64,000 nt of DNA from Cylindrobasidium torrendii FP15055 ss-10. Taxonomy: Eukaryota > Basidiomycota > Agaricomycetes > Agaricales > Physalacriaceae. Shown in pieces: positions 22,805 through 35,919 of the stretch. Location: assembly GCA_000934385.1 (NCBI GenBank), contig KN880564.1, positions 1-64,000 on the forward strand, in the 5' to 3' direction. The position numbers were made by a program, and so were the translations under genes. How positions within the stretch are numbered: the first letter of the stretch is position 1; each line of letters begins with the position of its first letter. The notes below the pieces were generated by a model. The model worked only from the letters and a program-made list of their open reading frames with translations, was not told the origin of the DNA and did no database searches.

Positions 22805-25481
22805 TCAATGCATATCCGCATACACTCCGCCAAGATCCATGAGTTCAGCATGTGCACCCTGCTCGACAACCCTTCCTTTGTCCATATACCTAGTTTTGTC
22901 ATTAGCAAGCGAAAGTGTACGCGGAAAGAACTCACAAAATAGTGCTCGCAAGCTTCATGAAAGGGCTCTGCCCGCCCGAGACTACGATCATGGAACTACC
23001 GGTGGCCACAATGTCGAGCATTGCCTTCGAAACACGTTCCATGGTCTGCGCGTCGAGCGAAGAAAGACCTTCATCGACCAACATGAGTCCCCTCTCCATG
23101 TTCGGGCTGAGTATCTTGGCGAACATCCGTGCACTATACAAAAATCAGCGTGTTGACAAGCGCTCTATGAGCATAGTGGCATACAGAAGAAGACGCTCCA
23201 GCTCGCCAGTGGAGAGGCGCGTGGGACGACGAGGAGGGCATTCGCGTTCCTCCGCCGCTACAACAGCCCGGCTAGGTCCGACATGCGACGACATGCGAAG
23301 CCCGTCTCTGAAGTCATCAGGCGTGTACTTCTCGTCAAACCCGTTTGGCATGCGGTCAATAATGTCCTGAGCACCGGCCAGACGTACTGCGAGCTGAAGG
23401 TGCTCCTGTATGTCCTGGTCACGCATGTTCGTCAGATCCACACCTGCGAGTATGTTGTCGGCATAAGACAAGGGATAAAGAACGTCGGTCTGAGAAAGGA
23501 ACGCGATCTTCTGACGAAGGGAATCCCAGTCGAGTTCTTTGACATCTACCCCATTGACAGCGACCACGCCGGAGTCGGGATCGAACAGACGTGGGATCAT
23601 GTTCAACAATGTCGACTTTCCTGAGCTGTTTGTACCAGTGACGACGGCGATATTTCCAGGTTGTCCCGAGGGTAGCTCAAAAGTGATGTTCTCAAGTGCC
23701 TTCTGCGACGTTGGGTCCTTGTAGCACACATTCCTATACCGTCGGTTAATATGATAACGAACGTACGGAGAGACTGAAGACGAACTTGAGAGAAACACTC
23801 ATTCCACGCCCTTGAATAGGCGTGACTCCATTGTCCATCGTCGGCTTCATGAACTTATCATCGTACAAGTCCTTAATCTCCATGAGAGTAGTGGAAATCG
23901 GAGACAGGATAGAAGCTTGAAGCTTCTTAATCTCGCTGGAGAAGCGAACATAAAGGATTTGGACTGCAAGCAACGACGGCCAGAGCGTATTAACTGCAGG
24001 AAATTTGGAGAGGTACAACGCATACAGAGTCTGCACACTCGATCAGTAAGGTCAAAGAAGAATGGAAATTGCAGCGCACCGGGGATAGCATGACACAGAC
24101 GTGGATGAACTCCCAGAACATACCACGAAGGGGAAGGTATGCCATGGCAATATAGATCTCACTGTACTTGACGGACCCAACGCTTTTCAGTTCCTTAGTG
24201 TATTCTGCATGTTTGGTGAACAAGAGAGAACTTCGATGAACAAAGTAGACTGACCATCGACCACGTTCTTGAAGCCACCAGTCTTGATCATAGACTCCCG
24301 ATAGCGCCAGGGTGCAAAGATGAGTTGGTGGTAAGCATCAGCCTTGAGATAATGCTCGTCGGTCGGGAAAAAAAGGAAGCCTTTCGAGACCAATTAACAT
24401 ACATCTGCGTAGCGAAAAATCAGAACGCACCTGAACCTCGAAAGTAGGTCGAAGGGAGACAAAGCATTGCGACTGGGAAGACAATGCCGAAGATTCCAGC
24501 GGTCCAAAAAGAATGGAAGCCTGAGTAGCGAAGCAACATGGCCTGCGCAATGACCTGAAGATAAATGCTAAGCCTGAAGCGCAGCGAATGCTCCAACTGT
24601 AGGAACAGGCGCCCAGATTCGGCAACACCCGTACGATACTCGGTAGGCTCTGGCATCGGATTGGGGCCTAGTGAGGCGGGGTCAGCTTCAAGCGTCGAGG
24701 GCGCTCAGAATGTACTCACTGCAGGCAGCCTTCAAGTCAAGGGAAAGACTAGCTGCAGTTGTTTCGTCAGGGAAAGGTATAGAATACTACATAAGAGACG
24801 CACCGCGAGCGTACTGAGGGTAGAAGTAGGCTTTCAGCAGCGAGTCCATAGCCGCACGCTGGGAATAACTTATGGGTGGGCGATGAGCGGATGGGCGGAA
24901 TTTACGAAGAAATTGAGCTCACTGAATGCGCGCGGCGACTGAGGTGATGGCACTTGAAAATAGCCAGACAATAAGCAGAACCGTGCCACTCGTCGCGGCG
25001 TAGTCAGGCTCGCCCATTACCCTAGGAAGCTAAAAGGCTGTGAGAAAATATGGCTTTTGCGGCGGGGATGACGACGCACCATCTGAAGGCCCATGTAAAG
25101 CACGACGGAAGAAACAGCATCAGCGAAAACAAGCCACAAAGACCCGAGCAGAAACAGTATAGCGGGAATTGTGGCTACTGCGACAACGTCTGAAAGGAGT
25201 CGCCATCCAGACCCTAGACACTTGGATGCCTTTTTGAGAGGATCCAGAGGTGCGAAGGGGGCGTCGTCGTACAGCACTTTGAAAAGTCCGAGCTGGACGC
25301 TGCGAACGGTGGAAGGCGCGATGACATCCTCTTCGACGCTAGGATTTGCGTTATCGTCTTGAAGCTTCATCTTCAATGCTTGTAGAAGAAAGGAGTAGAA
25401 AATGGCGAAAGCAGCAAGCGTCTCGCAGCATTTATACCCTTGGGTTGTAGTGGCATCGGTAATCGTTCCGGTTGCAGTCAC
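22805..25481 (-). CDS. Half-size ABC transporter with degenerate nucleotide-binding motifs
   Basis: A multi-exon minus-strand gene ending with MDKGRVVEQGAHAELMDLGG and a stop at 22805-22807. The 5' exon is unresolved: the frame is open to 25481 without a convincing ATG, so a short exon upstream is likely. At least five hydrophobic segments come first (LAAFAIFYSFLLQAL; VAVATIPAILFLLGSLWLVF; GTVLLIVWLFSSAIT; FWTAGIFGIVFPVAMLCL; IYIAMAYLPLRGMFW), then one nucleotide-binding domain. Its Walker A is GTNSSGKST (one Gly replaced by Ser), the Q-loop is FLSQTD, the signature is LSTGE instead of LSGGQ, Walker B is MLVDEG and the D-loop SSLD. The switch His after Walker B is absent (IVVSGGQSPF). The protein looks like an exporter-type half transporter whose ATPase site is weakened, so it may pair with a full partner. 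Substrate unknown. Confidence 0.75.
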
Positions 25482-27782
25482 ATATTCGCATAGATGTCGA
25501 GGTATTTGTGGCCTCGATTGTCACAAAGAATAAACAGACACTCTCTATAGTTTGGCACAAACACTATTGTCTCGAAAAGGTTAACAACGTCACCCTGGTG
25601 ACCATGACAAAAGGCGAATTTCGCTCAATGCGTCGTTAACACCAGATAGATTCGATGAAATAATAGCTTTGGGAGAATAGTTTGCGTTCGCTCCGACCTC
25701 TTTTGGAAATGTACTGGGTGGGTGCTGTCGCAAGGAAATCTTTCTACCGTCACGACCAGTCACACGCCTGGGGCCTTTGAGGATGCGGGCGTACAACATG
25801 AGGTATACACGAGGATCGAGGCAGCGAAGGAGGTGTCCAGGTAGTTAGTCCGTTGCCACCGCTATGAAGGAATGACGCAGTGCAGTAGATCGGGTGGTAA
25901 ACAGCAAGACAGCTAGGGCCTATCCCCTTTAGTATTGCACAGCTCTCGCAAAGCAATTAGAGAAGAATTCCCACAGCCTTGAGGCTATGGCATTTCGAGG
26001 GTACTACGGTGATTCCCGAGGACCTCAAAGTGTACGCTGGTGCCCCTTTCAGGCTTCCATCTTTGACTCACCACGGCGCTAATCCAATTCATGTAAGTAA
26101 GGAAGTCATATCAAGATTCGCCATGCGATAGCTGTGAGCGCGTCCATAAAGTCGATTTCCCATTTGGGACGCGATGAGTGTCAAGAACAAAGATGATCGG
26201 GGTGACCAGCGTACTTGGTCAAGCTATTGCCAATCATCGACAAGCAACGCCACATATATGACGGGCCTCCGACTTGTGCACCGAGAAGTTGCGAAAGACA
26301 GAATAACAAGAGTACAATCACCGGCTTCTTTATTGTATCCCTTAAGTGCTGAGGCAGAGTATGGCACCTTGGACACACCAGTGGCACATCGCGAACTGGG
26401 TGCATTGAGGCTCAAAATCTGCACATGATCGACACCCTTCGACACCTTAGGTTTTCAATACCCGCGACGTGAATTGGAACTCGTTGAAAATCATCAAAGT
26501 GGAAGATTGCAAAGCCTGGTACGCATGGACACACGTTGGTGGCGCATCCTCGTCGGAGTCTTGGGACAGGATACTGCACACAATACCTTATACCAACAAC
26601 TTGAGGATTTCATATCGGGAGTATCCTGGAAAGTTTTGCTTTTGAACAAGACCAACGCCGTGTCAAGCACAGGACTCCATATTCCCACGGTCTCGAAACC
26701 TTAACGTCTTGTTCTGAAGTCGGTCATAAAGGTCGAAGTCTAAAGAAGGGGATATCTTCGTGCGAGCGAAGATCCAACTAGTAGCTAAGATTTTGCGGCA
26801 ACGGTGACGGATACCGTCCTTTTTTTCCCAGGCCAGCCACACACACCTCGCGACCACGAGCCTCACCACATACCGAGTGTGTTGTTTCCTGTGCCACTTC
26901 ATTTCCTCATTTCCATATTCTGTTGGTATAGTTTTGCTACACACAACGCAGGTGGCGTTAACACAGACAAAGGAAGTGCGAAAGCTCGCTGTTGGCGGCG
27001 TGCTCACCATACCTGGCATACCACACATACCTAGCTACTTTTCAAATGAAAGGTGTTGTGACACCTAGGTCGCGTAAGCTTCAATTCTCAATGCAGCGTT
27101 ATAGAAATACACGCGAATAGCGGAAACCAGAGTCGAAGTCGACGAGCCTGAGGTTAGAAATGGCGGGCTGTCATGTCCACACAAAACTGCTGGAAGAAAT
27201 CGCACCACCAGATACGGAGGTGATTTCTGAGTTAGCCAATCACTGTGAAGGCATTGTGTGTCCAGTCGCGGGTACTACCACCGAGAGTTTTCCGAGCCCC
27301 AGAGGTTGCATACACTATGAGGCTACAATCGCTTGCCACCTCACATACGCCAACAAATGCATAAATACATGCGTGACATCAGTTGCTTCACGCTGCGCTC
27401 ATAGAGTTCTATGGCCACACAGAGTCTCTGGCATTCCTTGACTGCCGTCCTCGAACTTCGACGTGTGAGATATCATGGCCACACACCAGATGCATGTTCT
27501 TGGAATCGATGCCTTGCAGTAAGACCCTTTCGAAGCACAGTACAAACAGTGCCTCTGGAGAGTACGCTATCGCTAGCCATGGTGCATGTCACCTCCTTTC
27601 CTTTGTCTCTGCTTAGCACTCTTTGCCTTGTTCCGACAAGATATTCCATTCCACTGTATACACACCGATATGTAGCAACATACAAACATCATTTCGTTAC
27701 ACTATTTCCGCAAATCTTCTAGTACATCCATCTTTGCATCGCCGTAGTAATCCACCTCTACATCGCCTGTCGCATCTCAACT
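25482..27782. other. Intergenic, 2.3 kb
   Basis: I find no supported gene. Several 60-120-codon frames occur on both strands (for example 26663-27028 minus), none with a domain or splice pattern. The 5' exon and promoter of the ABC transporter should lie in the first few hundred bases. Confidence 0.4.
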
Positions 27783-30700
27783 CTACTTGCCAACAGGGCA
27801 AGGCTCGATGTTCCAATAGCTATCCGCATACTCCATAATGCACCTATCCGAGCTGAACTTGCCCATCCTCGCTGTCGTCCGAATCGACTTCTTCACCCAC
27901 TCCGTGCGGTCAAGATACGCCTCGTCGACCATCGCCAGCGCTTGGATGTCTGCACAACCGATCAGCCATCCCACTCTACCAACGAAAATAAAACAGCAAA
28001 GGAAAGAAAGGAAAGGACAGGAATGAAGGAAGGAAAAGGGAAAGAAAGAAAGGAAAGACGCACAAGAATCAAAGTCCTCCGTAATCAAATAATAATCCCC
28101 CGTCCTAATCGTCGCCAACAAAGGCTCATACACCCCCGCATCCCCAAACGCCCCACTCGATATCTTCTCAAACACCCTCGCGAGCGCAGGGCACTTCTGC
28201 TCGAGCGGCACAGGGTGGTACCGATGCTCATGCCTCAAATCCTCCACCGCAGGCGTCAAATGCCCAAAGAAGAACACATTCTCTTCTCCGACGGATTCAG
28301 CGATTTCGATGTTCGCGCCGTCCACGGTGCCGACGAGCAGGCCACCATTCAGACAGAACTTCATGTTAGATGTACCGGAGGCTTCAGTGCCGGCGGTAGA
28401 GATGTGCTGGCTGATATCGGACGTGGGGATGAGGATCTCGGCGAGGGAGACGGAATAGTCGGGGAGGAAGTACAAGCTGAGAAGGTCCTTGGTGTCGGGG
28501 TCGACGTTGATAATGTTTGCCACGTTCACGATGAGGCGGATGGTTATCTTAGCGATGTAGTCTGCATATCAATGAGCAAGAGGATTAGCTACCGAATGCA
28601 AGAGGAAGCACGCACATCCCGGAGCAGCCTTTCCAGCGAAGAACACCACGCGGGGGTTCACCTTCTTGCGTTCCTCCGGTGACATAGCCTTGAGGGTAAT
28701 GTACCTCTGTAATACCCAGATTCAATATCAAGAAGGAGAATTCCGCAAATGAAGCACACACATGAATAACACCGAGGATGTTGAGTGTCTGGCGTTTATA
28801 CTCGTGCAGGCGCTACACACTCATCAGAATACATATGTGAAGAGGAAGTGGGGAAACGCACCTTGATTTGCACATCGAACATCGCATGCGTGTTGATGTC
28901 CAACCCAAGCGTCGCCTTGACATGGGCAGCCAAGCGCTCCTTGTTGTGTTGCTTTACAGCCGCCCACTCCTCACGGAACGCAGCATCCTCTGTGAAAGGC
29001 AGCAGACCCTCAAGACGGTCGAGATCCTTGAGCCAGACAGACTTGTCCACTTTGAGCGTCTTGGAAATAAGCGCGCTCAGTTCTGGGTTGCACTGATCCA
29101 GCCAGCGGCGAGGTGTGATTCCGTTCGTGACGTTGCTGAACTTGCTGATACCCTCCAGCTCAACGAAATCCTTGAGGATCGTCGTGCGAACGAGGTCACT
29201 GTGCAACTAAGCGTCCGATGTTAGAGGAGATGCGGTGGTAATGTCTGAGTGTGCCCACCTCCGCGACACCGTTGACTTTCTTGGAACCTGCACAACAGAA
29301 TTTTAGTACGGACACCGCGAAAATGAAAGGAGCGTACCGATGCAAGCGAGATGAGCCATGCGAACTTGTTGTGGGTAGCCCTCTAACATGACTTTTAGCG
29401 ACCATACTACCGGTGGATACACAACAACCCACCCTCAATGAGCGACATGCGCGCGAGCCTGTCGCGGTCATTCGGGAACTTGCGCTCGACAGTCTGCAAG
29501 AAGTGCCTAAACCGCATGTTTAGCTACGGCAAACTTCATTCGGACGAGAGAGCATACATGTTCTGTGGGAAAACAGTCAGCGGTGTGTATACAATGCCAC
29601 AGAAAAGGGACATACGATGTCGAATATGATTTGCATATGTCTAGTAGAATCGGTTAGCCCAAGTCATGTCGGCGGAGACATAACTCACCTCGGCAAGAGG
29701 TGCTCCATCAAGGGAACAGGCCACTTCTCAAGTGCCTCTGGAAGCACGGTGTGGTTGGTGTAGAACACGGTGTTGGTAGTGATTTTCCAAGCAACATCCC
29801 AGTCCAGGTCCTCCTCGTCGACAAGAATGCGCATGAGCTCAGGAATGACAAGAGTAGGGTGAGTCTGATGAACGTCAGCACATGTGGGTACCAAAGGCAT
29901 AAATGGTGAACCCACGTCGTTCAATTGGATGGCAATGTCTGTGCGCCCTTCAGCATGCTGCTAACACGAGGATATCAACGAAACTTACAATCAGGGATGT
30001 CGGTGATTGGCTTTCCGAGGTTCTTGAAGCGCCTGATCATGTCTGCGAGACTGGCGGCCGTCCAGAAGCTACAATGATGGTCAAATACATTTCTTCGAAA
30101 TAGATCAGGAAGACGTACTACTGCTGCTTCAAACGCAGTTCCTTTCCAACTACAGTCTGTTAGATGATAGAATTGAAGGGCGAAGAACAAGTCTCACAGG
30201 TGCTAAACAGAATATGAGCTTTGTTGCAACGCAAGATGAAGACACGCACGTTTGATCATTCGGGTACAAAACAGAGGTGATAGCAAACGCGCTGTTCGAC
30301 TCGCCGACCGCGCCCTCATAGTTTCCAGCATTGAACGAGTTGAGATCGAATCCACGCTTGGGCTTACTCTCCCAGAGGCGGAGGTTGTTGGTAGACTTGG
30401 TGTAGCATCCAGGAATCATGACATCGTACGCAACAGCGAGGACCTCTTGGCCGCCAGTCCAATGCGCGCGGGGAGTACCATCGTTGAGGCGTTCGGCCTG
30501 GCCGTAGAAACGGATTTCGTAGTTGACATCGAGACGGGGAAGCTCCCAAGGGTTTTGCATCTCGAGCCATGGGTCAGGCGCCTCCAACTGCTGACCCTCG
30601 GGGGAGATGAGCTGCTGGAAGATACCATAGCGGTATCGCAATCCGTAACCCCAGACAGGAAGTTCCTAGAGAATGTTGAGCCGATGAGTGGTGGTGGAAA

Positions 30701-31505
30701 CAACAACGCACCTGGGATGCAGACGAATCAAGGTAACACGCCGCCAAACGACCAAGACCACCATTGCCCAAAGCTGCGTCGCGCTCCTGCTCGAGAAGGT
30801 CTTCCATGTTGAAGCCGAGTTTGTCGACCGACTCCTTGTAGTTGTCTTTGAGTCCGAGGTTGAGCATCTAAATAAAAGTCAGCAAGGTACGGAGGCCGGC
30901 GAGGGCGGCACCACTCACAGCATTGTCGAGGGTACGACCCATGAGGAACTCCAAGGAGAGATAGTACGCGCGCTTGGGGGCCTTGCGGGTGTACTGCAGC
31001 TGAGTGTCATTCCAGTTCAACTAGGGTAGTAGGTGTAAGCACTAATACGCGTCGGCCAAGACGGTACCCTCACGATCAGGTTGTCTCGGACAGAGAGAGC
31101 GGCGGCCTGGTACGCGCCGGACGTGTCTGCGATGGGTTAGATAGTGTCGGAAAGGGCGGAAGCACCATACCGAGGTTGTAGGCTTGGCGCGCGAGCGACG
31201 TCTGGACATGGTTCACGACTGATTTGGTGATGGAAGTCGTATCTACAGTACGTTAGCTAGTGATGGTGCCGGCGTCCGCAATGCACGCACCAGTATCGGG
31301 ACCGCGGATGGCGTCCTTCCAGGTCTTCTCGTCGCCGCGGGGCCATTTCTCCTTGCCGGACTCGTCGGTATCAGGCAAGTATCCTAAAGCCATAAGCTTC
31401 AATGCACCTGTAGTCGTTCGTCGAGGACGTACCGGTCAATGTGCGGACATGGTGGCGGCGTCGGGGCGGCTTTCCAATCGCCTTTGGGTCGATGGTGGAG
31501 GTCAT
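27783..31505 (-). CDS. GPH1: Glycogen phosphorylase
   Basis: More than a dozen short exons on the minus strand, from [17 protein letters not shown] at 31505 to the stop at 27783-27785. In order: [105 protein letters not shown], and the pyridoxal phosphate site [15 protein letters not shown], where the Lys binds the cofactor. The enzyme releases glucose-1-phosphate from glycogen in the cytosol. All family blocks are present and the frame is continuous after splicing, so it should be functional. The last intron, about 27952-28064, is roughly twice as long as its neighbours and holds a purine-rich tract on the plus strand. Confidence 0.95.
27990..28060. repeat. Purine-rich simple tract in the last GPH1 intron
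   Basis: A GAAAGG/GGAAAG-type low-complexity stretch; on the transcribed strand it is a polypyrimidine run. It probably enlarges the intron without changing splicing. Confidence 0.6.
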
Positions 31506-31832
31506 GGTGGCTAGAGAAGAACCTGACCAGCCCGGGGTTTATGAACAGATGTCGCCTTACCCCCGTTCTCCATCGACGTCACGCATCCTTACAGTAAGCC
31601 TAGACAATTTTGTCCAGATTGTCCAATCCAGTCCAGGACTCGCTCTGGTGTTTCTTTATCTTTGCTTTCCACAAGTAAAAAGTCAAATATGCGTATGGAA
31701 ATGGATTTTTTTCGACCTATCGTCTAGATCTCAGGACAAAAAGACGCGTCGTGGGCGCGTTATAGCTCGGTTGGACGCGTCTAGGCGTCGGACCGATAAT
31801 TGTGCATCTCGGCCCTGGGATTGAAATGTCAG

Positions 31833-31861
31833 CCAATCAAATCCAGTATCCTACAGCCAAT
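31833..31861. promoter_or_regulatory. Paired CCAAT motifs upstream of GPH1
   Basis: Two GCCAATCAA copies 24 nt apart, at a distance from the GPH1 start (ATG at 31505) typical of fungal CCAAT-complex sites. Their function is inferred only. Confidence 0.35.
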
Positions 31862-32677
31862 CAAGCGAGTTGAAAGATGGCATTGGAAGCTACCCAGAGC
31901 CGTGAACATGTCCCGAGACCGAAATGACTGTGGAGAGAAGACTTGGTTGCATTCATCGTAAGAATTGCTTTGAACCCCAGATGACCTTCCCACAGTTCAA
32001 TGCGCGCAAGATCACGGCTTTCGCGTCATGGGCACGATTTACAGAGCCTTGAGATGATATGGTGAGTGGTTGGAAGCTGGAATTGCATGGAGTTGAATGA
32101 ACAGATTGAACAAGCTGCAGGTTTCGAGGGTTCTGATGAACGAAAACTCTTGGAACATCGATGGAGTAAGTTGCGCCCCATGGCCTGCGTCGCGTGAGAC
32201 AGACCGGGGAATGTGATGTCCAAGATAGGAATTACGAGCAGCGTGCAATGGGACATACAAAAAGAGTCTTCAATGACATCGAGGTCCAAAAGCAACCGGG
32301 ATTTCTGATCAAGGGGGTGTCGGTGCTTACCTGATGCGCCATCATACAACTACCCCACGGGCTAGAGGATCTTTGGGAGTACTTTCGTTTACCCGAATAA
32401 TTATAGATTCGATCCCTCGAATCTACAAGAGCCCCCGCCCTTGCCCCGCCCAGATAATGCGTATGCGGATATCGGTCCGACATCCGACATCCGTTTGTTT
32501 TTGCTCCCAGCTTCACATGGGGATTTCGGAGAGGGCCATGATCATGATAATTAAACAGCTACCTCCTATGCTTACAATGATTCAACTCGCTTCAACTGAC
32601 CGGAAAGGCCCCGCCCTTGTACAAAGAGCACAACGGTCTAACAAAAGCCTGCCCAGCAATTGGCCTTATGGAATATC

Positions 32678-32685
32678 ATATAAGT
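32678..32685 (+). promoter_or_regulatory. TATA box of kinase B
   Basis: CATATAAG lies 85-92 nt before the ATG at 32770 and only about 10 nt before an upstream in-frame ATG at 32695, which would lie before the transcription start. The downstream ATG is therefore chosen. Confidence 0.45.
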
Positions 32686-32769
32686 AGGTAGCACTTGAAA
32701 ACCTTGGTTCGGTCACTATTCTCTCTTCGGCTGTTGCTGGACTCGAGCTTCTTACAATCTCCATATCCC

Positions 32770-34399
32770 ATGTCTCAAATGCAAAATCCAGCGCCTCCAG
32801 CATTATCCTACGCGGCTGAGGAATTTCCTCAATACCAGGCGCACTACTCCGCACCTCCAGTACCAGCCGTCATAAATCCATCGAGGATTTTCACAGCCTT
32901 CGTTCAGGCGGTGAAGATTGAAGTCGATCCTGAGCTACGAGAGAAATATTGGATAGAGGTTAGGACGTAAGTTTATCTCAAAAACTGGATATAACGGCAC
33001 TTCTGAGCTTTTTTTTAGTGCAGAAGAGAAGAGATACAACGCCAAGCAGATTTTGAAGGTGCACAACAAGCTCAAGTTCGTTTCCGTTTCCATTCACAGT
33101 AGCATCTGTTTGCTCACGATTTATGAGCAGAAGAGAGTCCTTGGAGCGTGAAATACAAAGGATAAGAATCATAAACAAACTTCCATCAGCATACGGCGTC
33201 GAAACCAACAAACAGCATGTCTTCGACGACAGTGTGTCGAGTGGACCACTGTTCTTTGACGCATGCGATGACAGTACGTCCTCTTCATCCTCAATCCCTT
33301 TCAGTGCTGAGCCTTTATGTAGAAATCAGCTACAAGCTGAGCAACACTCGCCTCGGCTCAGGCGGCGGCGGAACCGTCGACATCGGTCTTCAGACCACCC
33401 AAGACCCCCACACCAAAAGGGTCTGCGCCATAAAGACCATCTCCTACCACGACATCCCCAACAAGGCCTGGGACGGATACAACGAAGCAAACATCATGTA
33501 CGCCGTAAACGGCCATTCCCATTTCCTCGAACTGTATACCTGCGGTACTGTCCCCCTCATTAATTTTTCCGTGGCCTCTTGCTGACACACAACTTGACAG
33601 CGAACGACCCAGACCTCTCGCGCGTCTACATCGCCATGGAATACCTCCACGCCATGGACCTCCTCACATGGAAACAGCACCTCACCGCCTCCTCCACCTC
33701 CACCTCCACCGCCTCCCCACTCGACCCAGCACACTCGTCATTCAGCTTCAGCGACCCCTGGCTCTGCCACATCGCCAAGCACACCCTCACCGCCCTCGAC
33801 TTCCTCCACACCCAGCTGGGCCTCATCCACCGCGACATCAGCACCAAGAACATCATGATGGACCAGCACTTCCGCGTCAAAATCATCGACTTGGGGCTTG
33901 TCAGGCGCGTCGAAACACCTGGTGCGTTTGCGTTCTCTTCTTTCCTAACTGCAACCAGCCAGCTTGCCGTTCACAGCAATGCTAATACCGCGCGATAGAA
34001 TATCTGGGCCCCGTGGGTGTGCGCGCCTTCATGGACCAACAAGCATTCGAAAAACAAATGTGGCTTCCCTCTGCAGATATTTGGTCCCTCGGCGTCGTCT
34101 TGATGCATCTGCGTTGGTCAGAGGAGTATAATTTCTGGGAGGGAACGAATGACGTTGTCATCGCTGCCTGGGTACGTTTCTCCATCCATGTCAAAAGGAA
34201 AGCTAACGAACCTCCGCAGACCGACGTTACGCTCAGGGCCCTATCCAAGCTTTCCAAAATCAAAGGCAAAGCGGGCCATTTCCTGAGAAATTGTCTGAAA
34301 GAGCGTGAAGAGCAACGCGCAAACGCATGCCAGCTTCTGCGACACCCGTGGATCATCGGCCTTTCCAAACATCCGTTCTCAAACAAGAGCACGCCGTAG
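32770..34399 (+). CDS. Small atypical protein kinase, family member B (430 aa)
   Basis: Seven exons: 32770-32966, 33019-33075, 33131-33273, 33323-33544, 33601-33921, 33999-34171 and 34220-34399. A Pro/Tyr-rich start (residues 1-40) precedes the family module (FVQAVKIEVDPELREKYW). The kinase domain has the glycine loop LGSGGGGTVDIG from residue 143, Lys170 in CAIK, HRDISTKN with Asp285 and Asn290, and DLG Asp303. A Ser/Thr repeat (TASSTSTSTAS) is inserted between the hinge and the catalytic loop, unique to this copy. The catalytic residues are complete; the activation segment lacks a clear APE (residues after DLG run EYLGPVGVRAFM). The intron 34172-34219 is 48 nt with no stop, so retention would add 16 residues in frame. 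It is convergent with RPN9. Confidence 0.85.
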
Positions 34400-34501
34400 A
34401 CAGCTACATTGGATTTTATTCATATTATCAATATACACACCAATTCTACTTTGAAATGATTAGTTTCAGCGACCAATAAGTATTCACAAGTGTGAACGCA
34501 C

Positions 34502-35919
34502 CTATGCAGCAGTAGCCAAAACTTCCGGCGCAACCTTACTCTCAACCGCATTCAGCTTCTTCACCCAATCATCCAACCTGCTCGCCAATCCACCGATCTG
34601 CTGTCTCGACAACACGCGAGGCTGCACCCACGAGATCGTTGCCTTCTGGTCGACCTGGTCGAGCGAACCCTTGATGAGCTTCAGGCTGAGCGCCTTCATC
34701 ACCAGATGCTCGACCTCCTCCACCGGTAGACGCGTCTCTTCGGCGATGGTTGCGAAAGGCATAGTCCGGTTGTCCGCACTGCGCTTGAACACGGATTCGA
34801 TGAGCGCCATTAAGCAGATTTTCTGGCGAAGGAAGGGATAGTTTTCTTGCAATATAGGCTACCGGTCATGTTAGTTTAGCTAAGCCAAGGACGCGAGCGT
34901 TGTGCGCACCACTTGGGGGAATAAGGGAGCCAATGCCTCGAATTTTCCTATGCTTCCTTCGTTGAAGGTAAAGAGCAAGCGCTTGATCCACTCCTGCGGT
35001 GTACCATCAAGCGCATCAAGAATGGGGTGCATAAGCTGGAGAAGGTCAGTTGACAGTTCCTCAAGAAATGAAGTGCCGCACCAGTTCACCAAAGTTGTAG
35101 ATGGTATCAGCAAGGAAAGCGGAAAGGGCAAGGTCGTGGGCGCGCGAACGTCTCTCGTCGAGCGTCATATCAACAGCGGGGTCAACACATGCGAGGTATA
35201 ACAGGGAGTTGCGGTAGTATGGTGCATAATCGGCCTTTGCCTGAAGGAAGGGGAAGTTAGCGATATCGCAACGGGTACACTGAACAACGCACCTTGTAGT
35301 AGTTCGCTGCTACCTCATAGTACGCCGCGTTTACTCTTGGGTCCACACCCTCCAGGGAGTCCAGCACGCTCCAAGCCTTATCCATATCTGTCCGTGTTCC
35401 CTCCAGGTCGCCATACACGAGCTTCGAGTGGCCGATTGTCGCGAGAAGGAGTACATGGGCTTCCTTGGACTTGTCGGTGTCGATGCGAGCAAGTAATGAC
35501 GTGAGGAAAGCAAGGTGTTGTTGGGGGTCTGCATGCAAGTTAGAAAGGACAGGAGGAGGCAGATGGATGCATACTGTCGATCTGCTTTGAGACCTTGACC
35601 GCTAGCTGGACCAGACGAAGCTGGTTAAGCTTGGACTCGAAATCGCGTACAAAGTGTTCAAACAAGTCGACATGGAATTTGGGAGACGCGGGGTGCTCGA
35701 GGAACTCAAACAGCTTTGTTGTAAGCTGATGCCATAACCTATCTTTCATGAGTAGGAGACTTGCATATAAGCACAACACACATACTTTCGCGTATAAAGC
35801 GTCTTGAATGATTCAAAGAACGGATGAAGTTCAGGGGGTGTGCTGGACAACGCGGTCGCGATGAACTGGTCCAGATTCAACTTGAAGGGTTTCGGCGCGT
35901 CAACTTCCATTGTGCTCAT
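34502..35919 (-). CDS. RPN9: 26S proteasome regulatory subunit Rpn9
   Basis: A multi-exon minus-strand gene, from MSTMEVDAPKPFKLNLDQF at 35919 to the stop at 34502-34504. The N-terminal helical repeats (LWHQLTTKLFEFLEHP, LNQLRLVQLAVKVSKQID, AAYYEVAANYYK) lead to a C-terminal PCI domain with FEALAPLFPQ, LRQKICLMALIESVF, TIAEETRLPVEEVEHLVMKA and WVQPRVLSRQQIGGLASRL. This matches eukaryotic Rpn9/PSMD13, a lid component of the 19S regulatory particle. Length after splicing is near the usual 390 residues. This is a housekeeping gene. Its 3' end is only 102 nt from the stop of kinase B. Confidence 0.93.

Larger units (their letters stand above)
31506..32769. other. Divergent promoter region of GPH1 and kinase B
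   Basis: No gene is supported. Two CCAAT motifs (31833-31837 and 31857-31861) lie about 330-350 nt from the GPH1 start, and a TATA box for kinase B is at the right end. Confidence 0.45.

Noticed and set aside
31760..31830. Possible tRNA gene (TAGCTCGGTTGG looks like an A box)
   Set aside because: No B box (GGTTCGANNCC) follows at the right distance and no cloverleaf can be drawn.
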